NCBI GenBank assembly: GCA_013416485.1
Contig: JACCEO010000001.1
Span: forward strand, 328,892 to 392,891
Length of the DNA: 64,000 nucleotides
DNA from: Alcaligenaceae bacterium
GTDB lineage: Bacteria; Pseudomonadota; Gammaproteobacteria; Burkholderiales; Burkholderiaceae_B
Reading direction: 5' to 3'
Part shown: positions 46,924 to 56,306 of the stretch, piece after piece
Numbering within the stretch: the first letter of the stretch is position 1
How the letters are laid out: every line of letters begins with the position of its first letter
Notes under the pieces: model-generated
What the model saw: only the letters and a program-made list of their open reading frames with translations
What the model was told of the DNA's origin: nothing
The model's database searches: none
Program-made: the position numbers and the translations under genes

Positions 46924-48090
46924 ATGCAAGAAACGCTACCACTGACGGGCGTCAAAGTTATTGAGTTCTGTAATGTGGCCGCTGGTCCATTTTGCGGAAT
47001 GCTACTAGCGGATATGGGCGCGGATGTTCTTAAAGTAGAACATCCCGATGGGGACACCTTGCGTGCCTGGCCTCCAATATCCGATGGGTTCAGCGAAAAC
47101 TTTGCGTCCCTGAATCGGAATAAACGGTCAGTGACGTTGGATTTAAAAAATCCAGATGATATCCGTAAAGCCAAAGCGCTAGTAGCAGATGCCGATATCG
47201 TGCTTGAGAACAACCGCCCTGGCGTTATGCAGCGCCTGGGCCTTGATTATGCGAGCTTAAGTCAAGACAATCCAGGTCTGCTGTATTGCTCAATTTCGGC
47301 ATTTGGGCAAAGTGGTCCACGATCGTCTGAAGGTGGTTTTGACCTGACCTTGCAGGCCATTAGCGGTGTCATGAGCGTCACTGGCGAAGAAGGTGGTGCA
47401 CCGGTCAAGTGCGGTGTGCCTTTGGCCGACTTTGCTGCCGGCTTATATGGTGCTTTTGCCGTGGCTGCAGCACTACGTCGGGTTCAGCAAACTGGACAAG
47501 GGGCGCATATCGACGTTCCCATGCTGGGCACCACGATGGCGATTGCCGCGTTACAGACTTCTGAATATTTCGGCAGCAATAAAGACCCGGTCAAGCTGGG
47601 CTCTAAGCATCCCCGTAATGCGCCGTACCAGGCATTTGAATGCAAAGACGGCTATTTTGCAATGGCTGCAGGAAATAACGTACTGTGGGCCAAGGTATGT
47701 AAAGTGGTAGGCATAGCCGGTCTGGTTGAGGATGAGCGCTTCTTAAGCACCACGCTGCGTGCAGCGAACCAGGATGCCTTACGGATCCTTCTAGAAAAAG
47801 AGTTTGTTCAGCAGACCCCTGAATACTGGCTAGAACAGTTCCGTGCAGAAGGGGTTCCTTGCGCACCACTAAATAGTTATTCCGATGCCTTGAAAGACCC
47901 CCAAGTTCAGCACATGAACTGGATTCAAGACATTCAATTACCTAATGGTGTAAAAACCCAGACCTTTGTTTCACCATTACGCTTTAACGGTAAAGGGCAG
48001 CCAGTCAGGTTTGGGCCTCCTGCATTGGGCGAACATAATGAAGCAGTCTTCAGCAGCATGAACAAAGGACTAGAGGCGTGCAATGACTGA
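46924..48090 (+). CDS. CaiB/BaiF family III CoA-transferase
   Basis: A 388-residue family III CoA-transferase: VKVIEFCNVAAGPFCGMLLA near residue 10, ENNRPGVMQRLGLDY near 96, and the catalytic Asp in EGGFDLTLQAISGVMSVTGE near 139. The later FECKDGYFAMAAGNN is also standard. With AcuI upstream and a crotonase overlapping its end by 8 bases, it may be the AcuN-like activator of acrylate or a related C3 acid; this rests on context only. A GGAG ribosome site precedes the ATG. Confidence 0.88.
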   Translation: MQETLPLTGVKVIEFCNVAAGPFCGMLLADMGADVLKVEHPDGDTLRAWPPISDGFSENFASLNRNKRSVTLDLKNPDDIRKAKALVADADIVLENNRPGVMQRLGLDYASLSQDNPGLLYCSISAFGQSGPRSSEGGFDLTLQAISGVMSVTGEEGGAPVKCGVPLADFAAGLYGAFAVAAALRRVQQTGQGAHIDVPMLGTTMAIAALQTSEYFGSNKDPVKLGSKHPRNAPYQAFECKDGYFAMAAGNNVLWAKVCKVVGIAGLVEDERFLSTTLRAANQDALRILLEKEFVQQTPEYWLEQFRAEGVPCAPLNSYSDALKDPQVQHMNWIQDIQLPNGVKTQTFVSPLRFNGKGQPVRFGPPALGEHNEAVFSSMNKGLEACND

Positions 48091-48826
48091 TAGCAGCCAG
48101 CTAGCAAGCGATGAACTCATCGTAGAGCGCCATGAACAGTATTGGTTGTTAAGGCTGAATCGCCCTGAAAAAATGAATGCCTTATCGGCAGACTTGGTTG
48201 AAGCCTTGTTATGTCAGATAGACGCCGCAGAAAAGGCGGACATTCCAATGTTGGTGTTCCAGGGTGAAGGCAGAAACTTTAGTGCCGGTTTTGACTTCAC
48301 CGATCTGGAAACAGATACGGAAGGCGATCTACTGTTGCGTTTCGTACGCATAGAGACCTTACTGCAAAAAATCGCGTACACGCGCTGCTTAACGGTGGCG
48401 CTGGTGCACGGGGCAAACTTTGGTGCAGGCGTTGATATTATCGCCAGTTGCAAACGGCGTGTTGCAGCACCCGGTAGCCGTTTTCGTATGCCAGGCCTGA
48501 AGTTTGGCCTTGCGTTAGGCACAGGGAGGTTGGCACAGTTGCTGGGTACAGAGGTCGCACGCGACCTACTGCAAACAACACGTATGTTTAGTGCTGACGA
48601 CGCATTGGAAAATGGTTTTGTGCACCAGCTGGCTGATGCAGCCGGCTGGGCCGACATCATACGTAGCCAAGTCGAGGTGGCGACTTCCTTAACCACATCC
48701 AGTCGAGCAGCACTTTACGAATTGACACTGCAAGGAGCACAGCCTGATCGTGACATGGCTGCCTTAGTCACATCGGCATCCAACCCTGGTTTAAAAGAAC
48801 GCATTCGTGCGTTTCGGGCAGCTTAA
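48083..48826 (+). CDS. Crotonase-fold protein lacking both hydratase glutamates
   Basis: A 247-residue crotonase-family protein. The oxyanion-hole segments are kept (FSAGFDFTDLE near residue 66, VHGANFGAGVDIIASC near 108). The active-site positions read MPGLKFG and TEVARDLLQTT where hydratases have a PE and an ME motif, so neither standard glutamate is present. It is therefore unlikely to be a plain enoyl-CoA hydratase; thioester hydrolysis, isomerisation or a regulatory role are alternatives. Its start overlaps the CoA-transferase gene by 8 bases, so it belongs to the acuI unit. Confidence 0.82.
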   Translation: MTDSSQLASDELIVERHEQYWLLRLNRPEKMNALSADLVEALLCQIDAAEKADIPMLVFQGEGRNFSAGFDFTDLETDTEGDLLLRFVRIETLLQKIAYTRCLTVALVHGANFGAGVDIIASCKRRVAAPGSRFRMPGLKFGLALGTGRLAQLLGTEVARDLLQTTRMFSADDALENGFVHQLADAAGWADIIRSQVEVATSLTTSSRAALYELTLQGAQPDRDMAALVTSASNPGLKERIRAFRAA

Positions 48827-48922
48827 GCAGGGAGAAATAAAAAACTTTGTACCAATGGTCCAAAAGCTAGAACAGATGTTATAAAATACAACATGGCGCT
48901 ATATATCATCTAGGATCTATCT
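48827..48922 (+). promoter_or_regulatory. IclR-gene promoter with TAGAAC element
   Basis: TATAAA at 48880-48885 is a plausible -10. TAGAAC (48868-48873) lies between -35 and -10 and is the reverse complement of the GTTCTA core seen in the cluster's other promoters. ATGTT (48876-48880) and AACAT (48890-48894) form a short inverted repeat around the -10. Autoregulation is plausible. Confidence 0.4.
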
Positions 48923-49675
48923 GTGGATAAAACATTTCTCAAAGGCCTGACTCTACTTGAGGCAATGGCACATAATGAAAAAAGCTCGGGAGTCACCGAG
49001 CTTGCCAACCAGTTGGGTTTACATAAAAGTAATGTACATAGGTTGCTTCAGGGCTTGGTGCATCAGGGGTTTGCGCGTCGCAACTCCGAAACTAGTCGCT
49101 ATGAACTGACGATGAAACTATGGGAACTGGGTGCCAGAGTCTTTAACCGGTTAGATGTACGCCAAGAAGCGCTGCCATTCATGAAGGAATTGGCGGATGA
49201 AACCCAAGAAACCGTGCACTTGTCCGTATTGAACGGTATCGATGTGCTGTACATCGAGAAAATTGACAGCCCTCAGCCGGTACGAGCCTACACGATAGTT
49301 GGTGGTCGCGCGCCGGCTCAGTGTGTCGCCACTGGCAAAGTCATGTTGGCCTGGGCTGACAAAGAAATTCTAGATCAAATTATTCCGAAACTAGAAAAAC
49401 ACACCCCGTTGTCTATCGTCTCTAAAACTGAATTGCTGCAGGAAATGGAAACCATACGTGCGCAAGGGTATGCCGTCAATAAGGGTGAGTGGCGTGAACA
49501 AGTCATGGGCCTGGCTGCTCCTATCTACGATGTCTCGGGTGCAGTTATTGCTGCTATGGGTATTTCTGGACCCTCAGAACGCCTGACCCAAATTCAAATA
49601 GAAAAAATGGGTCAGTCTCTGATTCATTTAACCGGTTTAATATCCCGGCGTTTGGGGTATTACGCGCCTAGGTAG
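48923..49675 (+). CDS. IclR family transcriptional regulator
   Basis: A 250-residue regulator with an N-terminal winged helix (about 5-65; GVTELANQLGLHKSNVHRLL is the helix-turn-helix) and a C-terminal IclR effector domain (about 80-245; APAQCVATGKVMLAW and YAVNKGEWREQVMGLAAPIY are standard). The start is GTG at 48923, with AGGA seven bases upstream. IclR proteins bind short palindromes and respond to aromatic or small organic acids. It is the only regulator in 40.6-64 kb, so it is the best candidate to bind the repeated GTTCTA sites. It converges on the aldehyde dehydrogenase gene, with 3 bases between stops. Confidence 0.93.
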   Translation: MDKTFLKGLTLLEAMAHNEKSSGVTELANQLGLHKSNVHRLLQGLVHQGFARRNSETSRYELTMKLWELGARVFNRLDVRQEALPFMKELADETQETVHLSVLNGIDVLYIEKIDSPQPVRAYTIVGGRAPAQCVATGKVMLAWADKEILDQIIPKLEKHTPLSIVSKTELLQEMETIRAQGYAVNKGEWREQVMGLAAPIYDVSGAVIAAMGISGPSERLTQIQIEKMGQSLIHLTGLISRRLGYYAPR

Positions 49676-49678
49676 TCA

Positions 49679-51109
49679 CTAGGGGGTAGTACCAAATACG
49701 GACTTCATCTCTAGCATGTCCTCAAGGCCAAAGCGTCCCCATTCGCGGCCATTCCCCGACTGTTTATAGCCACCAAAGGCGCCAGCAATATCCGCTGGCG
49801 CACCATTTAAGTGCACCATGCCAGAGCGTAAACGACGGGCTACAGCTAATGCGCGTGCTGGGTCATTGGAGTGTACCGTCGCAGCAAGGCCATAGACACT
49901 ATCATTGGCGATCGCAATGGCTTCCTCTTCTGTTTGGTAGGGGATGATGGACAGCACAGGCCCAAAGATTTCTTCGCGAGCAATACGCATGTGGTTGTTG
50001 ACGTTGGAAAATACCGTGGGCTGCACATAGTACCCTTGGGTCAGTCCTTCAGGCTTGCCTAGTCCACCTGCAGCTAAGGTAGCTCCTTCTTCAATACCCG
50101 CTTGTATCATGGCTTGGATGCGCTGGTATTGTAGATCGCTGATCACTGGGCCTATGGTGGTCGCAGCGTCCATAGGGTCACCAACACGGGTCTGGGCAGC
50201 TACCGCAGTTGCCAGTGCAACGGCTTCGTCGTGACGATCCGCAGGCACCAGCATTCTGGTAGGAGCATTGCATGACTGACCACTGTTATTGAAACAATGC
50301 TGCGCCCCTGCGGTTACTGCGTGTTCAAAATTGGCGTCTTCAAGAATAATATTTGGTGATTTGCCTCCCAGTTCTTGGTGTACGCGCTTCACGGTTTCTG
50401 CTGCCGCTTTGGCAACCAGAATGCCGGCACGGGTAGAGCCTGTGAAGGACACCATATCAACGTCGGGATGGCTGGCCAGTGCTTGGCCTACGCCTTGGCC
50501 GTCTCCGTTGACCAGGTTGAATACTCCTGCTGGAACACCAGCCTCATGGATGAACTCGGCAAATAGCAGTGAAGACATGGGTGCCAATTCGCTGGGTTTT
50601 AGTATCATGGTGCAGCCTGCGGCCAGTGCGGGGCCTACCTTACAGGTCACTTGATTCATGGGCCAGTTCCATGGCGTAATAAACGCACACACACCTATGG
50701 GTTCGCGGGTGATCAGTGTATTGTTTACTCGCTCATCAAAGTTATAGTCACGCAAAACTTTTAGAGTTTGTGTCAGGTGTCGTAGCCCGGCTTTCGCTTG
50801 CGCTTGTTTGGACAGCGTCATAGGAGCACCCATTTCTTGGGTAATGGCAAGTGCCATTTCATCAGAGCGGCGGGTATACACCGCGATCAGGTTTTCTAAG
50901 AGTTCAACACGATCATTGCGATGGCTTTGGCTAAACTGGGTGAATGCGTTTGAGGCTGCGCGTACGGCATCGTCAACGTCGGCAGCGTTGCCGATAGCAA
51001 TATGGGCATAGGTTTCCTCGGATGCAGGATTTACTACCGCCAAGGTTTGCGTGCTGTGTGGGGTAACCCATAGCCCATTGATGTAGTGTTGTAAATTGTG
51101 TGTGCTCAT
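49679..51109 (-). CDS. NAD(P)-dependent aldehyde dehydrogenase
   Basis: Oxidises an aldehyde to the acid. The protein is 476 residues from the ATG at 51109 (MSTHNLQHYINGLWVTPHS), with AGG upstream; the frame is open to 51166 without support. Catalytic residues are visible: VHQELGGKSPNI (Glu) and NNSGQSCNAPTRM (Cys), with ITPWNWPMNQVTCKVGPALA and SFTGSTRAG for cofactor binding. It is last in the minus-strand deacetylase-aminotransferase-ABC run, consistent with oxidising the aldehyde made by the aminotransferase, though it is 68 bases from the ThDP enzyme gene. Confidence 0.9.
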   Translation of the reverse strand: MSTHNLQHYINGLWVTPHSTQTLAVVNPASEETYAHIAIGNAADVDDAVRAASNAFTQFSQSHRNDRVELLENLIAVYTRRSDEMALAITQEMGAPMTLSKQAQAKAGLRHLTQTLKVLRDYNFDERVNNTLITREPIGVCAFITPWNWPMNQVTCKVGPALAAGCTMILKPSELAPMSSLLFAEFIHEAGVPAGVFNLVNGDGQGVGQALASHPDVDMVSFTGSTRAGILVAKAAAETVKRVHQELGGKSPNIILEDANFEHAVTAGAQHCFNNSGQSCNAPTRMLVPADRHDEAVALATAVAAQTRVGDPMDAATTIGPVISDLQYQRIQAMIQAGIEEGATLAAGGLGKPEGLTQGYYVQPTVFSNVNNHMRIAREEIFGPVLSIIPYQTEEEAIAIANDSVYGLAATVHSNDPARALAVARRLRSGMVHLNGAPADIAGAFGGYKQSGNGREWGRFGLEDMLEMKSVFGTTP

Positions 51110-51177
51110 AGGTTTACCTGTTGTCTGTGAGTGGGAAAGGTGGTGTGTATCTAGATTACCCGGCATTAAGCATAAAC

Positions 51178-52734
51178 TTAGATGACGGCTTCGATCAGGT
51201 AAGGGCCTTCTTGCTGTAGGCCATATTGCAAAGCCCGATGAAACTCACGTACTGTGTCGGTGCGTACACCATCTACACCCATGCCCTGGGCTAGCTTGGG
51301 CCAGTCCAGATTGGGTTCAGTTAGATCCAGCATTCTTAGGGCGTTATGGCCAGGGTTGGTAACCCCTACGTGTTTCATTTCGCCGTGTAGTGTTGCATAG
51401 GTTCTATTTGCCAAAATGATAGTCAAACAGTTCAGCTTTTCGCGCGCTTGGGTCCATAGGGCTTGTAACGTGTACATACCACTGCCGTCGGCTTGTAATG
51501 AAATTACCTTGCGCGTGGGGCAGGCGATGGCGGCTCCTACCGCCAATGGCAGGCCTATGCCTATGGCACCGCCGGTGAGTTGCAAGTGATCATGTGGTGC
51601 TGAGCCAAGACTGGCTTCCGAGAACGACAGGCCAGCGGTAATGGACTCGTCACAAACGATGGCATGCTCGGGTAAGTAATGGGCAACCAGGTGACATACG
51701 GCATTCGCAGTTAAGACACCTTCTAGGCGTAGGGCTGGGATTAATGCAGGCGCGGCCAAACCAGTGGCATGGGCGGGAATACCTAGTTCATCCGCCAGTC
51801 CGGCTAAGGCCTGTACAGGGTCTTCGCCAGTACTGCTTAGTACATGAACATCACAAGCAGGCGGAGCTAGTCGGCCTGGCTTATTGGGATAGGCAAAAAA
51901 TGCTACGGGGTCGCGTGCGTCAACCAAGATTAATTGTTCTACGTCTTTTAACACAGCTAGTGCGCTATCAATACCGTAGGGTAACCTGGTGATGGGAGTG
52001 CGCCCAGCACCGCGTTCTATGCGTTGGTTTAGGGTTTCAGCCAGAATTCTGATGGTGCTATGCGAAGAGATTTTCCCTGCAATATCCAGGGAGTCAGCGC
52101 GTAGGGCTCGCCCACCCAGCAATAGCATAGTGCGCTTGCCATTGCGTAACAGTGCGGCAATTTTCGTAATGGTGGCATGCTCTACAAGGCGAGCTGTTGC
52201 CCTGGGTTTAGCGCGATACTCCGAGCCAGCCGCGATGGGTGCCCAGGCGGCATCTGCCGGTAGGATTAAGGTGGCGATTGAGCCTGGAGCCGTGGTGGCA
52301 GCATGCACAGCGTTCTGGGTGGCCGCAACAATGCCATCGGGCCCAGCTATTCTGTGTACCCAATGGGACATGGTGTGCGCCAAACCGTAGACATCGCTGC
52401 TTAATGGCGCGTCATATTTATCATGGTAGCTGGCATGATCACCTACGATATTCACCATAGGAACGCGTGCTCGTTTCGCGTTATGCAGGTTGGCCAGACT
52501 ATTCGCTAAGCCTGGCCCTAAATGCAGTAAGGTCGCTGCGGGCTTGCTGCTCATGCGTGCATAACCATCGGCCGCACCGGTTAGCACGCCTTCAAATAGA
52601 CCCAGCACACAGCGCATTTCCGGGCGCTTATCCAGGGCCGCAACAAAGTGCATTTCAGAGGTACCGGGATTGGCGAAGCAGACGTCAATATTTTCTTGTA
52701 ATAGCGTTTTGCAAAGCAGATCTGCACCGTTCAT
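51178..52734 (-). CDS. Thiamine diphosphate enzyme (acetolactate synthase/benzoylformate decarboxylase-like)
   Basis: A 518-residue ThDP enzyme with the three usual domains. NPGTSEMHFVAAL and GLFEGVLTGAADGYAR (catalytic Glu) lie in the PYR domain, and QADGSGMYTLQALWTQ with ANRTYATL is the ThDP/Mg site; the first residue of the usual GDG is Ala. It is shorter than true acetolactate synthases and has no small subunit nearby, so a 2-keto acid decarboxylase or carboligase role is more likely. Its 5' end overlaps the ABC ATPase gene by 4 bases, which places it in the transporter operon. Confidence 0.8.
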   Translation of the reverse strand: MNGADLLCKTLLQENIDVCFANPGTSEMHFVAALDKRPEMRCVLGLFEGVLTGAADGYARMSSKPAATLLHLGPGLANSLANLHNAKRARVPMVNIVGDHASYHDKYDAPLSSDVYGLAHTMSHWVHRIAGPDGIVAATQNAVHAATTAPGSIATLILPADAAWAPIAAGSEYRAKPRATARLVEHATITKIAALLRNGKRTMLLLGGRALRADSLDIAGKISSHSTIRILAETLNQRIERGAGRTPITRLPYGIDSALAVLKDVEQLILVDARDPVAFFAYPNKPGRLAPPACDVHVLSSTGEDPVQALAGLADELGIPAHATGLAAPALIPALRLEGVLTANAVCHLVAHYLPEHAIVCDESITAGLSFSEASLGSAPHDHLQLTGGAIGIGLPLAVGAAIACPTRKVISLQADGSGMYTLQALWTQAREKLNCLTIILANRTYATLHGEMKHVGVTNPGHNALRMLDLTEPNLDWPKLAQGMGVDGVRTDTVREFHRALQYGLQQEGPYLIEAVI

Positions 52735-54401
52735 AGTATGGGCTCCAATGCCGCAGTAGGTAAGTGGGTAGGTGTGCCTGATGCATATAGCGATTCGTTG
52801 TCACGTCCAGGTATCGCGTTCAGTAGTGAACGGGTATACGGATGCTGGGGATTGCGGTAAATATCGGCAGCGGCTTGGCACTCTACGATGCGGCCGTGGC
52901 TCATGATGGCAATACGGTCACAAATTTGACTGGCTACCCTTAAGTCATGGGTGATAAAAAGCAATGAAAGGTTGTAGCGCTCGCGAACGGTACGTAGCAG
53001 CTCTAGTACCTGCTGCTGTACGGAAACATCCAGGGCGGAAACGGGCTCGTCAGCAACAATTAATGCAGGCTGCAGTACTAGCGCGCGTGCAATGCCAATG
53101 CGTTGGCGTTGGCCCCCGCTGAATTCATGAGGGTAGCGGTTGATGGCGGTTCTTTCTATACCAACCAAATCCAGAATTTCGTACATGCGTTTTTCAGCAT
53201 TGGCCTTGCTGACACCATGCAAAATAGCATTTTCTGTGATGATACGGCCTATGCGATGACGTGGATTCAAGGACGAGTACGGGTCCTGGAAAATCATTTG
53301 AATTTTAGGTCGAATCGCACGCAGGGCATTGCCGTGCAATTTTTCTATCGCTTGTCCTTCAAAGATCAATTGGCCAGAGTCGCCATCAAACAGCCGTGCA
53401 ATGCAGTGTCCTAACGTGGATTTTCCTGATCCGGATTCACCCAGTACACCCAATGTTTCGCCGCGTCCAATGTGAAAGTCCACGTTATCCAAGGCTTGAA
53501 ATCGCGCAGGCTTTTGAAAGAAGCCTTGTCGTCGTGCGCGGTATGTTTTGCATAGTCCACGCACTTCTAGTAGCGGTTTGTGTATATTGGTTGGGGTTGT
53601 TTGGTCTGTTCGTAGCTTTGGGACTGCGCTAATTAGTTGTTTTGTGTAGGGGTGTTGTGGGCGTTCCAGTACGTCATTACGGCTACCGAATTCGACCAGC
53701 TTACCGCGTTGCATGACGGCGACACGATCGGCGATGTCAGATACAACGCCAAAGTCATGTGTGATGAATAACACCCCAATGTTATGTCGTTGTTTGAGCT
53801 CGTCAATTAACGCAAGAATTTGCGCTTGGGTGGTGACATCTAAAGCCGTGGTGGGTTCGTCGGCAATAAGTAGGGCGGGCTGTGCCACCATTGCCATAGC
53901 AATCATGACGCGCTGACGCTGGCCACCTGACAATTGGAAAGGATAACTATGCTGCAACAGTTCGGGTTCGGGCAGTTGCATTTCAGTCAGTGACTGTATG
54001 ACTTTTTGCCGTGCTATCGGGCCGCGCTTTATGCCGTGCATTAGCAGAGCTTCTTCGATTTGATCACCTACCGTCATGACAGGATTCAAGGCAGTCATGG
54101 GTTCCTGAAAAATCATGGCAATTTTTGAGCCACGTATTTTGCGTAGCTCAACGGTGGACATATCCAGGATGTTTTTTCCTTCCAGTAGGATCTGACCTGA
54201 CTCTATATGCAGTGATTTCTTGGGTAAAAGCTGCATAACGGCATGGGCGGTGACCGATTTGCCGGAACCGGACTCGCCTACGACACAGAGCGTTTCACCG
54301 CGTCGTATGGTTAAGCTTAGGCTTTCAACGGCGTATCGGCGGTCGGCTGTCTTGGGGAGTGCAACGGATAAATTGAGTACTTCAAGCAATGCTTGCGACA
54401 T
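52731..54401 (-). CDS. Peptide-type ABC transporter, fused double ATPase
   Basis: A 556-residue fusion of two ATPase domains (DppD- and DppF-like; GsiA-type). Walker A motifs are GESGSGKSVTAH near residue 41 and GESGSGKSTLGH near 330; signature motifs are LSGGQRQRVMIAMA and FSGGQRQRIGIARA; Walker B are ALLIADEPTTALD and ALIVADEPVSALD. It energises import of peptides or similar amide compounds with the permeases and binding protein encoded just upstream. Confidence 0.93.
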   Translation of the reverse strand: MSQALLEVLNLSVALPKTADRRYAVESLSLTIRRGETLCVVGESGSGKSVTAHAVMQLLPKKSLHIESGQILLEGKNILDMSTVELRKIRGSKIAMIFQEPMTALNPVMTVGDQIEEALLMHGIKRGPIARQKVIQSLTEMQLPEPELLQHSYPFQLSGGQRQRVMIAMAMVAQPALLIADEPTTALDVTTQAQILALIDELKQRHNIGVLFITHDFGVVSDIADRVAVMQRGKLVEFGSRNDVLERPQHPYTKQLISAVPKLRTDQTTPTNIHKPLLEVRGLCKTYRARRQGFFQKPARFQALDNVDFHIGRGETLGVLGESGSGKSTLGHCIARLFDGDSGQLIFEGQAIEKLHGNALRAIRPKIQMIFQDPYSSLNPRHRIGRIITENAILHGVSKANAEKRMYEILDLVGIERTAINRYPHEFSGGQRQRIGIARALVLQPALIVADEPVSALDVSVQQQVLELLRTVRERYNLSLLFITHDLRVASQICDRIAIMSHGRIVECQAAADIYRNPQHPYTRSLLNAIPGRDNESLYASGTPTHLPTAALEPIL

Positions 54402-54423
54402 GGCCGTCCTTCTTCGTACAGAC

Positions 54424-55272
54424 TTAGTTATTGGGTTTTGAAGAGCGTGGGTTCAGCGCATAGTTCAAGCTGTCACCTAAAAAATTCAAAGCGAGTACTG
54501 TCAGGAAAATGGCACCGCCTGGAATGGCAGAAAGCCACCAGTTCTGACGTATCATGGTGCGCCCTGCGCCTATCATGAAGCCCCAAGATATTTGATTTCT
54601 ATCACCTAAGCCTAAAAAGCTAATGGCAGACTCAATCAAAATAGCGGTAGCCACCATTAGCGATGCCGCCACAATAATGGGCGACAGCGTGTTGGGCAAA
54701 ATTTGACGAAACAAAATACGGCTGTGCGACTGTCCGCCGACTATTGCGGCTTTGACAAAGTCACGTGTACGTATTGACATAAATTCGGCCCTGACCAAGC
54801 GGGCTACCGATGGCCATGACACTATCCCTATAGCCAGCACGATGGACGATATGGAAGGCGAAAAGATGGCAACCAATAACAGAGCAAGCAGAAAGCTAGG
54901 TATGGTTTGAAAGATCTCGGTCAGGCGCATAAGTACGTCATCAATACGGCCCCCGTGGTAGCCAGCAACAGCACCAATGACGGTCCCTACCGATACGGCC
55001 ACCAAGGTTGCAACGAAACCTATCAGTAACGAGATACGTGCACCGTGGACAATACCTGCGGCAACATCACGTCCTAGCATGTCGGTACCGAACAGGTAGT
55101 TGGGACTGAAGGGTGGCAGATTAGGGGGGCCCACCATGCTCCAAGGGTCACCTGGATATATCCATGATGCCGTAAGAGCCATTAGCAGGATGAAACTTAA
55201 TATAAAGAAACCAATTGCGCCGGATGGCTGGCGGAGTATCCGCATAAAAAGTGAATGTTTAAACGTGCTCAT
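54424..55272 (-). CDS. Peptide-type ABC transporter permease (DppC-like)
   Basis: A 282-residue inner-membrane permease with six hydrophobic segments. The N-terminal OppC-type start is followed by FGTDMLGRDVAAGIVHGARI and the cytoplasmic coupling loop EFMSIRTRDFVKAAIVGGQS near residue 170, which contacts the ATPase. Its start overlaps the partner permease by 4 bases. Confidence 0.92.
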   Translation of the reverse strand: MSTFKHSLFMRILRQPSGAIGFFILSFILLMALTASWIYPGDPWSMVGPPNLPPFSPNYLFGTDMLGRDVAAGIVHGARISLLIGFVATLVAVSVGTVIGAVAGYHGGRIDDVLMRLTEIFQTIPSFLLALLLVAIFSPSISSIVLAIGIVSWPSVARLVRAEFMSIRTRDFVKAAIVGGQSHSRILFRQILPNTLSPIIVAASLMVATAILIESAISFLGLGDRNQISWGFMIGAGRTMIRQNWWLSAIPGGAIFLTVLALNFLGDSLNYALNPRSSKPNN

Positions 55273-56246
55273 GTTTGCAACTCGATTCTAGGGTCGGCAA
55301 GGCTATACAGTACGTCTGCCAGCATATTGATTAAGACAACAATCACAGAGCTGACAAAAAAGATTGCTAATAGCAGGTTGTAGTCACGCTGAAACAAGGC
55401 ATCGAAGGCGAGTCTTCCTATACCTGGCCATGCAAATACGGTTTCTATAAGCACAGAGCCGCCTAGTAAGTGACCTGCCTGTAATGAGCCAAAGGTAATC
55501 ACTGGCAAGATGGCATTTCTGAAGATGTGGCGGCGCCAGATTTGTCCTTCGGGTACGCCTTTGGCATGGGCGGTTTTAACGAAGTCTTGTTCCATGACCT
55601 CGATGGCGGATGCACGCATAACCCGTGTATAAATGGCCACATAAAATAGGCTTAGTGTCGTGGCAGGCATAATCAGGTGAATGGCGATGTCTTTGATGGC
55701 GGCCCAACCACTGAAACCCGCCCCTATGGTTGTCATTCCATAAGCGGGTAGCCAACCCAGATGCACAGAAAACACAAGAATTCCAAGCAACCCTACCCAA
55801 AACAAAGGCATAGCAAAGAATATCAGTGAGACAGCGGTGATCAGGCTGTCTACCCAGGTATCGGCTTTGCGGGCGGCGGCGATACCTAGGGATACACCAA
55901 TAATAATAGAGCTGATTAGCGCCGTAAGGGTTAATAGTAGTGTAGCGGGCAGGCGCTCTAGAATCAGGTCTTTGACGGGGCGATTTTCTCGGTAAGATTC
56001 GCCAAAATCAAGAACTAGAGCCTGGCGTGCGTAAATACCAAATTGCACTAACAATGGCTTATCCAGGCCGTAGTCTTTTCTGATTTGTTCTATGAAGCTG
56101 GCGTCTGTGGCACCGGCCTCGCCAGCCAATATGGTGGCTGGGTCTCCCGGTGCCGCCCTGACTAAGGCAAAGTTAATCGCCAGTACGGCCAGCACAACAA
56201 GCAGTGCCTTGATAATACGAGTAAGCAGAAGAGTGATTTTTTCCAT
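55269..56246 (-). CDS. Peptide-type ABC transporter permease (DppB-like)
   Basis: A 325-residue permease with six membrane helices. The N-terminal ALVRAAPGDPATILAG is typical of DppB/OppB, and the coupling loop AIEVMEQDFVKTAHAKGVPE appears near residue 205. It forms the channel with the following DppC-like protein. It lies 60 bases downstream of the binding-protein gene. Confidence 0.92.
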   Translation of the reverse strand: MEKITLLLTRIIKALLVVLAVLAINFALVRAAPGDPATILAGEAGATDASFIEQIRKDYGLDKPLLVQFGIYARQALVLDFGESYRENRPVKDLILERLPATLLLTLTALISSIIIGVSLGIAAARKADTWVDSLITAVSLIFFAMPLFWVGLLGILVFSVHLGWLPAYGMTTIGAGFSGWAAIKDIAIHLIMPATTLSLFYVAIYTRVMRASAIEVMEQDFVKTAHAKGVPEGQIWRRHIFRNAILPVITFGSLQAGHLLGGSVLIETVFAWPGIGRLAFDALFQRDYNLLLAIFFVSSVIVVLINMLADVLYSLADPRIELQT

Positions 56247-56306
56247 ACAGGCAGCTTGGGTATTAGAGGCTAAAAGGCGACTGCTATGTAGTCGTGCCGG
56301 TGGTGC

